DNA from: Candidatus Omnitrophota bacterium
GTDB taxonomy: Bacteria; Omnitrophota; Gorgyraeia; 2-02-FULL-51-18
DNA length: 15,556 nt
Assembly (NCBI GenBank): GCA_023247935.1
Contig: JAHFFM010000025.1
Span: 1-15,556 of the forward strand
Direction of reading: 5' to 3'
In this document: piece after piece, positions 1 to 6,593 of the stretch
How the letters are laid out: every line of letters starts with the position of its first letter
Position numbering within the stretch: position 1 is the first letter of the stretch
The notes under the pieces: generated by a model
Databases searched by the model: none
The model's input: only the letters and a program-made list of their open reading frames with translations
What the model was told of the DNA's origin: nothing
Position numbers and translations under genes: made by a program

Positions 1-122
1 GCTGCGACCCCGTCGCTCGATCGTCGGCATAGTTAAAACTATGCCTCCTACTCGCTTCTTGTCTCGCTCAAAAATCGGCTCAGCCAATGTGCCCATTAAT
101 TAATGAAACCTCAGTAAGTTAC
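1..122. other. non-coding left edge with a 9-bp-arm palindrome
   Basis: No credible gene is seen here. Positions 26-45 form a hairpin with arms GGCATAGTT and AACTATGCC around a 2-nt centre. Flanking bases are rich in CGCTC/GAGCG-like words, and the edges (GCTGCGAC at 1-8, GGCTCAGC near 76-83) are partly complementary, so this may be one part of a larger inverted structure cut by the window edge. No transposase or integrase lies beside it. Its function is unknown. Confidence 0.4.
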
Positions 123-249
123 AGCGGGTGGCAAGGAAGAGACCTTATTAGATATTTGAAAAGGACAGCACATCGCAACCCGAGGTTTTTTGAGGTCCTG
201 ATAGCGTTTTCAAATATCTAATAAGGTCTCTTCCTTGACAGGACCCGCT
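123..249 (-). repeat. structured repeat element E1, copy 1 of a two-copy family
   Basis: The outer arms AGCGGGT (123-129) and ACCCGCT (243-249) enclose a perfect 31-bp inverted repeat (132-162 pairs with 207-237), which in turn encloses a core of about 44 nt. On the plus strand the core holds AGCACATCGCA (167-177), TTTTTTGAGG (186-195) and TGATAGCGTTTT (199-210). The same three words, in the same order and on the opposite strand, occur in E2 at 8642-8773, as do the CGGGTGGC and TGACAGGACCCG ends (here GACAGGACCCG). Read on the minus strand it starts about 30 nt after the desaturase stop codon. A miniature mobile element, an RNA element or a 3'-end processing element are all possible. The similarity is seen directly; the role is unknown. 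Confidence 0.8.
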
Positions 250-279
250 TATCCCATTATTTTACGTGGGCCAATAATA

Positions 280-1182
280 TTACTGCGCGGATTTAAAGGC
301 AGAGGCTCGTTTTTTTGCTTCGAGAATCGTTGAGGGCGGCGTTCTTTTGAGTTCGTAGGCCAAATTTGTTTTGGATAAAAACCAAATCGTCCATTTGGTC
401 GGATCCCAGTGATGCCAACGAACGCCGTTGCGGTAATCCGAAGGGAAGCGGTGATGGTAATTATGATACCCCTCCCCATTCGTTAAAAGGGCACCGAGAA
501 AATTATCTTTAGCGGTGGAATCAGGGTCGTACTCCGAGGTGCCAAATGTGTGTGCGAATGAATTAATAAAAAAAGTGCCATGGTGAACGATGGCAAGCCG
601 CGTGCCCACCGTGAAAAGAACCACACCCACAAAATGTCCCGTAGCAAGCCCTATAAACAGGGGCAAAAAAAGACCGGAGACAAGCGCCAAATACTGGAAA
701 TATTTGTGTTGAAATATGATCCGTGAATTTTTTTTCAAGTCCACGGAATTGTCATAATCCATAACCGGCTTATTGAGAATAAGCCAGCCCATATGCGCGT
801 AAAAAAAACCGCGCTTGATGTTGTACGGATCTTTTTCGGTGTCTACGAATTTATGATGCGTACGGTGAAGACTTGCCCAGCGGTACGCGGATTGCTCAAA
901 CGCGGCCGCGCCAAAAAAAAGAATGAACCATTCCACGATCGGATGCGCCCGGTAAGCCGCGTGCGCGTATAAACGATGGTAACCGGCCGTGATGGCGGTC
1001 ATAGTTGCCCAAGTATAAAAAATAAACAGCCCCCACTCTACCGGAGAAAGGCCGAATTTCCATATATAAACGGGCGCCGCAATAAACCCGATGAAGCCGG
1101 TCGAGAATAAAAATGCGACGCCAGCCCAACGGATCTTTTTTTTCTTGGAATTGGTTTTTGGTTCCGAGGTTAGCGTTTCCAA
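280..1182 (-). CDS. membrane fatty-acid desaturase (stearoyl-CoA 9-desaturase family)
   Basis: Predicted integral-membrane di-iron desaturase that inserts a cis double bond into acyl chains, raising membrane fluidity. The three histidine boxes of the family are present and in order: HRLYAH (residues 69-74), HRTHH (106-110) and HNYHH (240-244), with hydrophobic segments around 20-40, 48-66, 80-95 and 163-200. At 300 residues it has the usual length of bacterial acyl-CoA desaturases. The start is TTG, overlapping the end of the helicase gene by 13 nt, with AAGG about 10-14 nt upstream, so translation is probably coupled to the helicase. No ATG lies near the N-terminus; the Lys-rich leader (NSKKKK) precedes the first helix. 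Family assignment is firm; acyl-CoA versus acyl-lipid substrate cannot be told from sequence. Confidence 0.93.
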   Translation of the reverse strand: METLTSEPKTNSKKKKIRWAGVAFLFSTGFIGFIAAPVYIWKFGLSPVEWGLFIFYTWATMTAITAGYHRLYAHAAYRAHPIVEWFILFFGAAAFEQSAYRWASLHRTHHKFVDTEKDPYNIKRGFFYAHMGWLILNKPVMDYDNSVDLKKNSRIIFQHKYFQYLALVSGLFLPLFIGLATGHFVGVVLFTVGTRLAIVHHGTFFINSFAHTFGTSEYDPDSTAKDNFLGALLTNGEGYHNYHHRFPSDYRNGVRWHHWDPTKWTIWFLSKTNLAYELKRTPPSTILEAKKRASAFKSAQ

Positions 1183-2468
1183 AACGGCTTGCCGCCTTGA
1201 TGTGAACCGCTCCCTCCCTGTCCTTGCCCCTGTTGTTTGGAGCGAGAATTTCTCCAGCGATTTTGCTGCCGGGGACGGGAAGAATTGTACCCGTGACGCT
1301 TAGGGGCGGAACCATGCCCCGTAAAAGCCTGCGGAGGAATAGCGGCATGCGTTGAAACCTTAAGCGATTCGCGCGTCAGGCGTTCAATATCCCGCACCTG
1401 CCCTCCCTGATCGGGTGCCGCGAAAGTGATGGCGTGTCCCGTGTGTCCGGCGCGGCCTGTGCGGCCGATGCGATGCACGTAATTGTCCACGTCATCCGGC
1501 AAATCATAATTCACCACGAGTTCAATTCCTTTAACGTCGATGCCGCGCGCCGCGATATCCGTGGCCACCAAAATGCGGTAACGCCCTGTTTTAAATCCTT
1601 CAAGCGCCTGACGCCGCTGCCCCAGAGAACGGTTTGCGTGAATTTCAGCCGCGCTATGCCGAAGGTCATTCAAAGCGCGTGTAATCTTTTTCACATTCGC
1701 TTTTGTGCGTGCGAAAATTAGCACGCTTCCGCGATATTCATCGAGAAGCTTCGCCAAAAGCGTGCGCTTTTGGTCCTGCGTCACGATAAAAAGCTCTTGG
1801 GAAACTTTTTCAGCCGCGGTACCCTGCCGCGCGATTTCAATGCGAATCGGAAGTTTCATGTATTCGGAGGCGATGCTTAAAATTTCATCCGGCATGGTCG
1901 CCGAAAAAAACAAAGTCTGTCTTTCGTGCGGTAAAAATTTAGCAATGCGGCGCACTTGCGGCGCAAACCCCATATCCAGCATGCGATCCGCCTCATCCAG
2001 CACCACCGTTTTCATGTCAGATAAATTAACGGTTTTCTGTTCAATGTGGTCCAGCAATCTTCCAGGCGTGGCGATCAACACACGTGTGCTGGCTTTACGA
2101 AGCGCTTGGATTTGCATGGTCATATTCATACCACCGATAAGAATCACTGAGCGGACATTAAAAGGCTGCCCCAGTTTTCGAAGCGTTTCATCGACTTGCA
2201 AAGCCAATTCACGCGTCGGAACGAGAATAAGCGCGCGGCCATGAGGCTGTTGAAGAAGCCTTTGAATAATCGGGACGCCAAATGCCAGCGTTTTTCCTGT
2301 ACCTGTTTGGGCAATACCCAGCACATCCTTGCCTTCCACAGCCACCGGAATCGCTTTATATTGAATGGGTGTAGGAGTAACGAATTTGAGGCGATCCAAA
2401 ATATCGAGCATTGCGGGCGCAATGCCTAAACCGCCGAAAGTTGTAAAAGAATTCATGTCTTGTGTCAT
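1170..2468 (-). CDS. DEAD-box ATP-dependent RNA helicase (RhlE-like)
   Basis: Cytoplasmic RNA helicase that uses ATP to unwind or remodel RNA, typically in ribosome assembly, RNA decay or cold adaptation. All core motifs are visible: Q motif (27-38), AQTGTGKT (53-60), PTRELA (84-89), TPGR (134-137), DEAD (158-161), SAT (189-191), ATDIAARGID (302-311) and HRIGRTGR (332-339). A basic tail rich in Arg, Gln and Gly follows from about 385, as in RhlE/CsdA-type proteins where it binds RNA. The 432-residue length is normal. Two starts are possible, ATG at 2468 or at 2456; neither has a strong ribosome binding site. The desaturase gene overlaps its 3' end. DEAD-box identity is certain; the RhlE subtype is inferred from overall layout. 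Confidence 0.95.
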   Translation of the reverse strand: MTQDMNSFTTFGGLGIAPAMLDILDRLKFVTPTPIQYKAIPVAVEGKDVLGIAQTGTGKTLAFGVPIIQRLLQQPHGRALILVPTRELALQVDETLRKLGQPFNVRSVILIGGMNMTMQIQALRKASTRVLIATPGRLLDHIEQKTVNLSDMKTVVLDEADRMLDMGFAPQVRRIAKFLPHERQTLFFSATMPDEILSIASEYMKLPIRIEIARQGTAAEKVSQELFIVTQDQKRTLLAKLLDEYRGSVLIFARTKANVKKITRALNDLRHSAAEIHANRSLGQRRQALEGFKTGRYRILVATDIAARGIDVKGIELVVNYDLPDDVDNYVHRIGRTGRAGHTGHAITFAAPDQGGQVRDIERLTRESLKVSTHAAIPPQAFTGHGSAPKRHGYNSSRPRQQNRWRNSRSKQQGQGQGGSGSHQGGKPFWKR

Positions 2469-2559
2469 AAAACCGCCAAATAAACCTTTGTATTTTTAGG
2501 GAACACCACGCGCCAAGCGAGGAATCCGGGTAAGCGAACCAGAGGTGAAATCGATTAAC

Positions 2560-2838
2560 TTAGGCTATTATACCATATGCTTTCGACTTGAGGTACTTCA
2601 TCCCGGCCCTTACCTGTTCTTCGTCTCCCCGGATCAAAAGAACGTCACCCGGCAAAAGCCTGACATCCACGGCTGGCTCAAAAAAACTTTCATCTCCCCT
2701 GTAAATAGACACAATCGTTACCCCGGTTTGAGACCTCAAACGCAGCTCCCGAATCGTCTGATTGATGCCGCACTCCTCCAAAGGAAGAAGAAAATCCTCT
2801 TCACCCATCAATCTCATTGATTCTTCATGCGTATTCAT
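2560..2838 (-). CDS. stand-alone TrkA-C (RCK_C) domain protein
   Basis: A 92-residue soluble protein that matches the C-terminal ligand-binding domain of TrkA/KtrA-type potassium-channel regulators. Seen: the segment around residues 34-75 with VTIVSIYRG, a conserved acidic turn, then LLPGDVLLIRGDEE, the usual strand-turn-strand of RCK_C domains. There is no Rossmann RCK_N domain and no transporter next to it. ATG start with GGAGGGA 7 nt upstream (minus strand of 2846-2852), the best ribosome binding site of this gene cluster. It begins 29 nt after the DNA polymerase stop and is probably in the same SOS operon. It could regulate a transporter elsewhere in trans or be a freed fragment that kept expression signals. 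Domain call fairly sure; partner unknown. Confidence 0.75.
   Translation of the reverse strand: MNTHEESMRLMGEEDFLLPLEECGINQTIRELRLRSQTGVTIVSIYRGDESFFEPAVDVRLLPGDVLLIRGDEEQVRAGMKYLKSKAYGIIA
2567..2575 (-). promoter_or_regulatory. possible extended -10 promoter for the helicase gene
   Basis: The minus strand reads TGGTATAAT, a perfect -10 box with the extended TGn motif. No good -35 is seen. It lies inside the last codons of the TrkA-C gene, about 100 nt before the helicase start, so it may be a chance consequence of coding. If real, helicase and desaturase can be transcribed apart from the upstream SOS genes. Confidence 0.35.
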
Positions 2839-2867
2839 CAGCTGGTCCCTCCGATTTTTTATAATTT

Positions 2868-4169
2868 TTATACTTTAATATTCCAAATAGGTATTCCAAG
2901 ATGCTGTCTGAAATTTTCTCCCTTAAGCGGTTCGATTTTTCTGGAAGAAAAATCCCCCCGATCGCCCAAATGCTGGCGATAAACTCTCAGCATGTCGCTG
3001 GACGCCAAATGCAGCGTGTGTTTGCCATAAAGCGCGTTAACCTCATCGATCACGCGGGAAATTTCACGAAGCGCTGCGATCTTGGCGGGGTCATCGAATA
3101 AATCCTGAACCGCGGCACGCCTAACTTCCATCTTATGAAACCAAACTCCCGTGGCGCGGTACATCACCCCGGAATCAAAAAGCCGGTCAAAAAGCTCCGA
3201 AACGATTTTGATTCCCTCGAGCGGTGAATCCGTGTGGCGCGTCAATTCCGCTCCCAAAGCGCGTCCGCGGTGGTCTTTATTTTTTAAATAAACTCCCACC
3301 TCTTTAGCCACAAGGCCATGACGCCTCATCTTAATAAAGGCCGATTCCATATTGCGGATAAGCTGCGCCCTCACAAAATCCCGGTCATTCGAAGAGGGTG
3401 TGAAAGTTTTGACTTTGCTCAAAGAAGCCTGTTCTCTTTTCTTCTCTTTTATCACCGCGTAAACAGGCTCGCCTCTTAATTCATGCCAAAGTTCAACCCC
3501 GATTTTACCGATTAAATTTTGAGCGAAATTTTCAGGCTTTTGAACGTACTCCCAAACCGTAAAAACCCCATGCTTCGCCAAAAGCGCGGTGCTGGAAGGA
3601 CCAAACCCGCACACCCGTCCGATTTTTGTATTTTTTAAATAGGGGTCCAGTTCATACCCCCTCACGCAAGTAAAACCCGAAGGCTTGTTGTCACGCGAGC
3701 AAATTTTGGCTAATGATTTTGTGAGGCTCAAACCGATGGATATAGTGATACCTAACTCTTTTTCGAGAGTTTCTTTAATTTGCAGCGCAATCGCTTCGTA
3801 AGAAGTGCGATAAATTCGCCGGAGGCCTGTAAGGTCAGCGAACGCTTCATCAATGGAATACTCTTCCACTTCCGGCGTAAAACGCCTTAAGATCGCGTAG
3901 AAGCGCTGGGAATACAAACTGTAACTTTCATAATCACAAGGAAGAAATACGGCGTCCGGACAAAGTTTTTTGATTTCCGACAAAGGCATGGCACGCATCA
4001 CACCTTTTCGCTTGGCCTCATAACTGAAAGCCGCCGCAATCCCTCTGTCCTTACCCACAATCACCGGCCTTCCTTTTAGGGATGGGTCAAGCGACTGCTC
4101 CACGCTGGCAAAAAAAGCGTCGCAATCCACATGAATGATGGCTCGTGAAAAAGAATGCAGTTGAATCAT
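2868..4169 (-). CDS. dinB: Y-family DNA polymerase (DinB/UmuC type)
   Basis: Error-prone translesion polymerase acting at stalled replication forks. The catalytic palm signature is intact: HVDCDAFFASVE (13-24, metal-binding Asp15, steric-gate Phe about 19-20) and SIDEAFAD (105-112, Asp107 and Glu108). The AMP-containing finger region (RAMPLSEIKKLCPD) is more DinB-like than UmuC-like, followed by helix-hairpin-helix and little-finger regions. At 433 residues it is longer than typical DinB (about 350) and nearer UmuC (about 420). I do not see a clear beta-clamp QxxLF motif at the C-terminus. The ATG overlaps the stop of the LexA-like gene as TAATG, so the two are translationally coupled in a UmuDC-like layout under an SOS promoter. 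The dinB symbol marks the family; it may serve as a UmuC equivalent. Confidence 0.92.
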   Translation of the reverse strand: MIQLHSFSRAIIHVDCDAFFASVEQSLDPSLKGRPVIVGKDRGIAAAFSYEAKRKGVMRAMPLSEIKKLCPDAVFLPCDYESYSLYSQRFYAILRRFTPEVEEYSIDEAFADLTGLRRIYRTSYEAIALQIKETLEKELGITISIGLSLTKSLAKICSRDNKPSGFTCVRGYELDPYLKNTKIGRVCGFGPSSTALLAKHGVFTVWEYVQKPENFAQNLIGKIGVELWHELRGEPVYAVIKEKKREQASLSKVKTFTPSSNDRDFVRAQLIRNMESAFIKMRRHGLVAKEVGVYLKNKDHRGRALGAELTRHTDSPLEGIKIVSELFDRLFDSGVMYRATGVWFHKMEVRRAAVQDLFDDPAKIAALREISRVIDEVNALYGKHTLHLASSDMLRVYRQHLGDRGDFSSRKIEPLKGENFRQHLGIPIWNIKV

Positions 4170-4750
4170 TATTTATACTTTCGGATAACGGCTGTCACCA
4201 CTCCGCCAATCACCAATTCGTTTTTCGGAACAATGGGAGAATATTTTTTATTCGCGGCAACCAACCTCACCTGGCCGCCATTTTTTTCGTAATACTTCAT
4301 GGTCCATTCCCCATCCACCTGAGCAATCACAATGTCTCCGTCTTTCTGCGTCCTGCCGCGTTCCACGATCACAAGATCGCCTTCGTGAATCCCCGCGTCT
4401 TTCATGGAATCTCCGCTCACCTTTATGAGATAACTCTGTTCCGGATGCTTGATGAGGTAATCGTCAAGATTCAATACGTCCACCAACTCTTCTTCGGCGG
4501 GACTGGGCCAGCCAGCCTGGACATTTCCCAAAAGCTTAATGCCCGTCAAAGAATCCAAAAGCAATTTGCCTTGGGTGTCCTTCTGGATAAGGCCTTTTTT
4601 TAAAAGCTGGTCAATCAGCCAGAACGCGGCATTTTTGGATTTATAACCGAATAATTTCCGAAGCTCTTCAAAGCTTGGCGGACGCTTTTTATCTTTACAG
4701 AATTGACGGATTCGCTGAATAGCTTGATTGAGGTTGATAGAATTCGGCAT
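4169..4750 (-). CDS. lexA: LexA-like SOS repressor with self-cleaving peptidase domain
   Basis: Predicted DNA-damage-responsive repressor cleaved in a RecA-stimulated way. The N-terminal winged helix-turn-helix (about 8-56, with PPSFEELRKLFGYKSKNAA resembling the LexA reading head) precedes an S24-family peptidase domain. The cleavage site reads NVQAG with Ala79-Gly80, the nucleophile is Ser115 in SGDSM, and the general base is Lys152, giving the 37-residue Ser-Lys spacing of E. coli LexA. The stretch after the cleavage site (WPSPAEEE) is UmuD-like, but the DNA-binding domain shows it is not a plain UmuD. It starts with ATG, a short leader of about 12 nt from the predicted transcription start, and no Shine-Dalgarno. 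A LexA box sits in its promoter, so autoregulation is likely. It may be both the repressor and the UmuD-like partner of the polymerase. Confidence 0.9.
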   Translation of the reverse strand: MPNSINLNQAIQRIRQFCKDKKRPPSFEELRKLFGYKSKNAAFWLIDQLLKKGLIQKDTQGKLLLDSLTGIKLLGNVQAGWPSPAEEELVDVLNLDDYLIKHPEQSYLIKVSGDSMKDAGIHEGDLVIVERGRTQKDGDIVIAQVDGEWTMKYYEKNGGQVRLVAANKKYSPIVPKNELVIGGVVTAVIRKYK

Positions 4751-4757
4751 CGTTTGG

Positions 4758-4771
4758 CTCTGAATTCAGAG
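4758..4771. promoter_or_regulatory. 14-bp perfect palindrome at the lexA transcription start
   Basis: CTCTGAATTCAGAG is a perfect palindrome centred within a few bases of the predicted start of the lexA transcript and abutting its -10 box. It could be a second operator or a hairpin at the 5' end of the mRNA. It does not match the LexA box 5 nt away. Confidence 0.35.
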
Positions 4772-4798
4772 TATATTGAACGAACGTTCAAATGTCAA
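4770..4798 (-). promoter_or_regulatory. sigma70 promoter of the lexA-dinB operon
   Basis: On the minus strand a perfect TTGACA (4793-4798) is followed by exactly 17 bp and TATACT (4770-4775). The TGA stop codon of the upstream cysC gene lies inside the -35 box. The spacer is filled by the LexA box. This is one of the two clearest promoters in the window. Confidence 0.85.
4776..4791. promoter_or_regulatory. LexA box (SOS operator), GAAC-N4-GTTC type
   Basis: TTGAACGAACGTTCAA has perfect 6-bp arms around a 4-nt centre and contains GAAC-N4-GTTC, the SOS (Cheo) box core known from Bacillus and related bacteria. It lies entirely between the -35 and -10 boxes of the promoter, where bound LexA would block RNA polymerase. 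No other exact copy was noticed in this window. Confidence 0.85.
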
Positions 4799-5346
4799 CT
4801 TACAATCAAAGAAGAAGGTCTTCGGAGCAATTTATTTTTTTCCAAATACCCCATGATTTGCTCAACGCAGGCGGTTACATCAGCGGTGTCCGTATCAACC
4901 GTGATCTCAGGGCTCAGAGGCTCTTCATAAGGATCGCTCACGCCGGTAAAATTGACGATTTTATTGTTCCGCGCCAAACGATACAACCCTTTCACGTCTC
5001 TTTTTTCGCATTCTTTCAAAGGACAGCGCACATAAATTTCCACAAATGGGTGAACGCAGGCACGTACCCTCTCCCTCATGGCGCGATAAGGCGAAATCAA
5101 GGCCACAATCACGGGAATGCCGGTCCACGCAAGCGATTGAGCGACCCTAGTCACGCGTCTGGCGTGAATATGGCGGTCCTCTTTCGAATAACCAAGATCC
5201 GGAGAAATACTTTTACGAGTGACGTCTCCATCCAAAATTTCAACCGGACGCCTCAAATAAGAAAATTCTTTTTGAATTGCCTGGGCAAGCGTTGTTTTCC
5301 CGGAGCAAGGAAGCCCCGTTAACCACATCACAAAACCTTTTCTCAA
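4795..5346 (-). CDS. cysC: adenylylsulfate (APS) kinase
   Basis: Phosphorylates adenosine 5'-phosphosulfate with ATP to make PAPS, the sulfate donor for sulfotransferases. Seen: P-loop GLPCSGKT (11-18), the APS-binding region ILDGDVTRK with LGYSKEDR (38-58), ISPYRAMRERVR (84-95), the lid-type stretch KGLYRLARNNKIVNFTG (119-135) and DPYEEP (138-143), all typical of CysC. At 183 residues it is the normal stand-alone length. TTG is chosen as start because AGGAG lies 8 nt upstream and the KGF-V-WLTG N-terminus is family-typical; ATG at codon 7 is the alternative. The start overlaps the sulfotransferase stop by a few bases, so it should be translated together with the user of its product. No ATP sulfurylase gene is in the window. 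Confidence 0.92.
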   Translation of the reverse strand: MRKGFVMWLTGLPCSGKTTLAQAIQKEFSYLRRPVEILDGDVTRKSISPDLGYSKEDRHIHARRVTRVAQSLAWTGIPVIVALISPYRAMRERVRACVHPFVEIYVRCPLKECEKRDVKGLYRLARNNKIVNFTGVSDPYEEPLSPEITVDTDTADVTACVEQIMGYLEKNKLLRRPSSLIVS

Positions 5347-6164
5347 ATCAACTGCTCCTGCAATTCATCGCGTGAAAAAGAATATTTTTGTTTCATTTCT
5401 TCGGCCAGGGGTTTCAAATCTTCAAAATTTTCTACGATTTCTTGGGCTTGCCTCAAATTTTGTTTTCGAATTTTCCAGGAAACTTCCGAAACCGGCAACT
5501 TTAAAAAAGGAAAAATCATCCGGTTGAAAATCTCCTGCGGGTCCCCGTACAAATCCTCATAGGTGAGAACAATCGACCGGCTCTCAAGCCAGCTGCGTTT
5601 AAAAATTCCCTCATAAAAAAATTTGATTTTTAAGTACTGGCTTTTCAGTTCATTCGGATCGATACAAAAAGAACGGGGCGGCTCAAAAACGCCGTAAGTT
5701 TGCCAAACATCCGTGAGCTCCGCAATTTTGAGCGAAACAAATTGATCAAAAAATGACCGGCGGTACAGAATAATGAATTTAGCCTCTGGAAATAAGTGGT
5801 TTAAATTCTCAAGTGTGATCCTATGAGCTTCCAATTGGACAAAAATAAATTTAGTTCCGCAAATCGTATCCCGGCACGCGTGAATGGAGTGAAGAATATG
5901 CCTCAAAACCGTCTTTTTGGAAATAAAAGAACGGCGAATTCCATAAGCCATTTCGCTGTGCAGAATTTCCGGCACAAATGAGACTCCGGGCACGGAATTC
6001 AAAAGATCAATCAGGAAATTGGTGCCCGTTCTACGGGACGCGATGATAAATACCGGCTTCTTTACTTGCCTGTTCAGCCAGTAATTCAAACCGATTTTGG
6101 CCCGATGAAAAGCCCGTTTCCGGAGTAGTTTAAATTTTTTCTTAAATAAGTTGTTGTCACTCAC
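5343..6164 (-). CDS. PAPS-dependent sulfotransferase family protein
   Basis: Predicted enzyme moving a sulfuryl group from PAPS to a hydroxyl or amine of a carbohydrate, lipid or small molecule. The 5'-phosphosulfate-binding loop is seen at 38-50 (FIIASRRTGTNF, with the RxGT pattern in place of the common RSGT), and the 3'-phosphate-binding part around 130-146 (FIILYRRSFFDQFVSLK, Arg135/Arg136 and a following Ser). No signal peptide or membrane helix is visible, so it is probably cytoplasmic. GTG start, with GAGGG about 10 nt upstream. It is immediately followed by cysC, which supports PAPS dependence. The acceptor cannot be read from sequence; surface glycan or lipid sulfation is an inference. 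Confidence 0.85.
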   Translation of the reverse strand: MSDNNLFKKKFKLLRKRAFHRAKIGLNYWLNRQVKKPVFIIASRRTGTNFLIDLLNSVPGVSFVPEILHSEMAYGIRRSFISKKTVLRHILHSIHACRDTICGTKFIFVQLEAHRITLENLNHLFPEAKFIILYRRSFFDQFVSLKIAELTDVWQTYGVFEPPRSFCIDPNELKSQYLKIKFFYEGIFKRSWLESRSIVLTYEDLYGDPQEIFNRMIFPFLKLPVSEVSWKIRKQNLRQAQEIVENFEDLKPLAEEMKQKYSFSRDELQEQLI

Positions 6165-6208
6165 CCATGATAACCCTCAAGAATTTCAATTTTTTTAAAA
6201 AATGAATT

Positions 6209-6556
6209 CTAGAGGGTGGTTGGGGGCGCTCGGAGTAAAAGAAAAGAAAAAAATCGTTTAACGGGGATTAATTCGGAAAAAATGTAAATAAAGGCCGCGA
6301 CCAAAAGAAAGCCAAGAAACCTGAAAAAAATATCCATTTCTTCACGTGCGTGGGTGCAGGGCGATCTCCGGAAAAGTTTCGGCAAAATATTTTGAATAAC
6401 GGGAAACTTTTTTTGGCTTTTATCCTGCGGAGAGCTAACGGATACAGGAGCCCATTCTTTATGAAAATAGATTGTTGCCCGTATTTCGCCCAGGCCAAAA
6501 CGAAAAATATAACAGAGGTCTAATAGAATCAGGAGGAGGGTTATTATTTTTTTCAT
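6209..6556 (-). CDS. hypothetical small membrane protein with two terminal helices
   Basis: I do not recognise a family. From the ATG at 6556 the protein has 115 residues: an N-terminal hydrophobic stretch (about 3-18, MKKIITLLLILLDL start), a polar, mostly basic middle of about 60 residues, and a second hydrophobic stretch (about 80-98), ending in a Lys/Arg-containing hydrophobic tail. A TTG two codons upstream (6562) is possible but there is no Shine-Dalgarno for either, and promoter-like sequence sits just upstream. The sulfotransferase gene follows after 44 nt, so the protein may belong with it. Codon use and base composition do not stand out. It is real enough to annotate because it fills the gap between two co-directional genes and has a coherent membrane pattern. 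Confidence 0.6.
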   Translation of the reverse strand: MKKIITLLLILLDLCYIFRFGLGEIRATIYFHKEWAPVSVSSPQDKSQKKFPVIQNILPKLFRRSPCTHAREEMDIFFRFLGFLLVAAFIYIFSELIPVKRFFSFLLLRAPPTTL

Positions 6557-6564
6557 CTGCAACT

Positions 6565-6593
6565 ATAGTATAAAAAAAGCCACAGCGAGTCAA
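6565..6593 (-). promoter_or_regulatory. possible promoter inside the terminator hairpin
   Basis: On the minus strand TTGACT (6588-6593) is followed after 17 nt by TACTAT (6565-6570) or after 15 nt by TATACT (6567-6572). The -35 falls in the terminator loop. The transcript would begin within a few bases of the ATG at 6556, leaving almost no leader. Confidence 0.4.

Noticed and set aside
1705..2244. 179-residue plus-strand open frame inside the helicase gene
   Set aside because: It is antisense to conserved helicase motifs, has a Ser/Arg-rich composition typical of shadow frames, and no family features.
6178..6212. AT-rich hairpin between the small membrane gene and the sulfotransferase as a terminator
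   Set aside because: The stem is almost only A and T with mismatches, and the sulfotransferase ribosome binding site follows directly, so it was not called.
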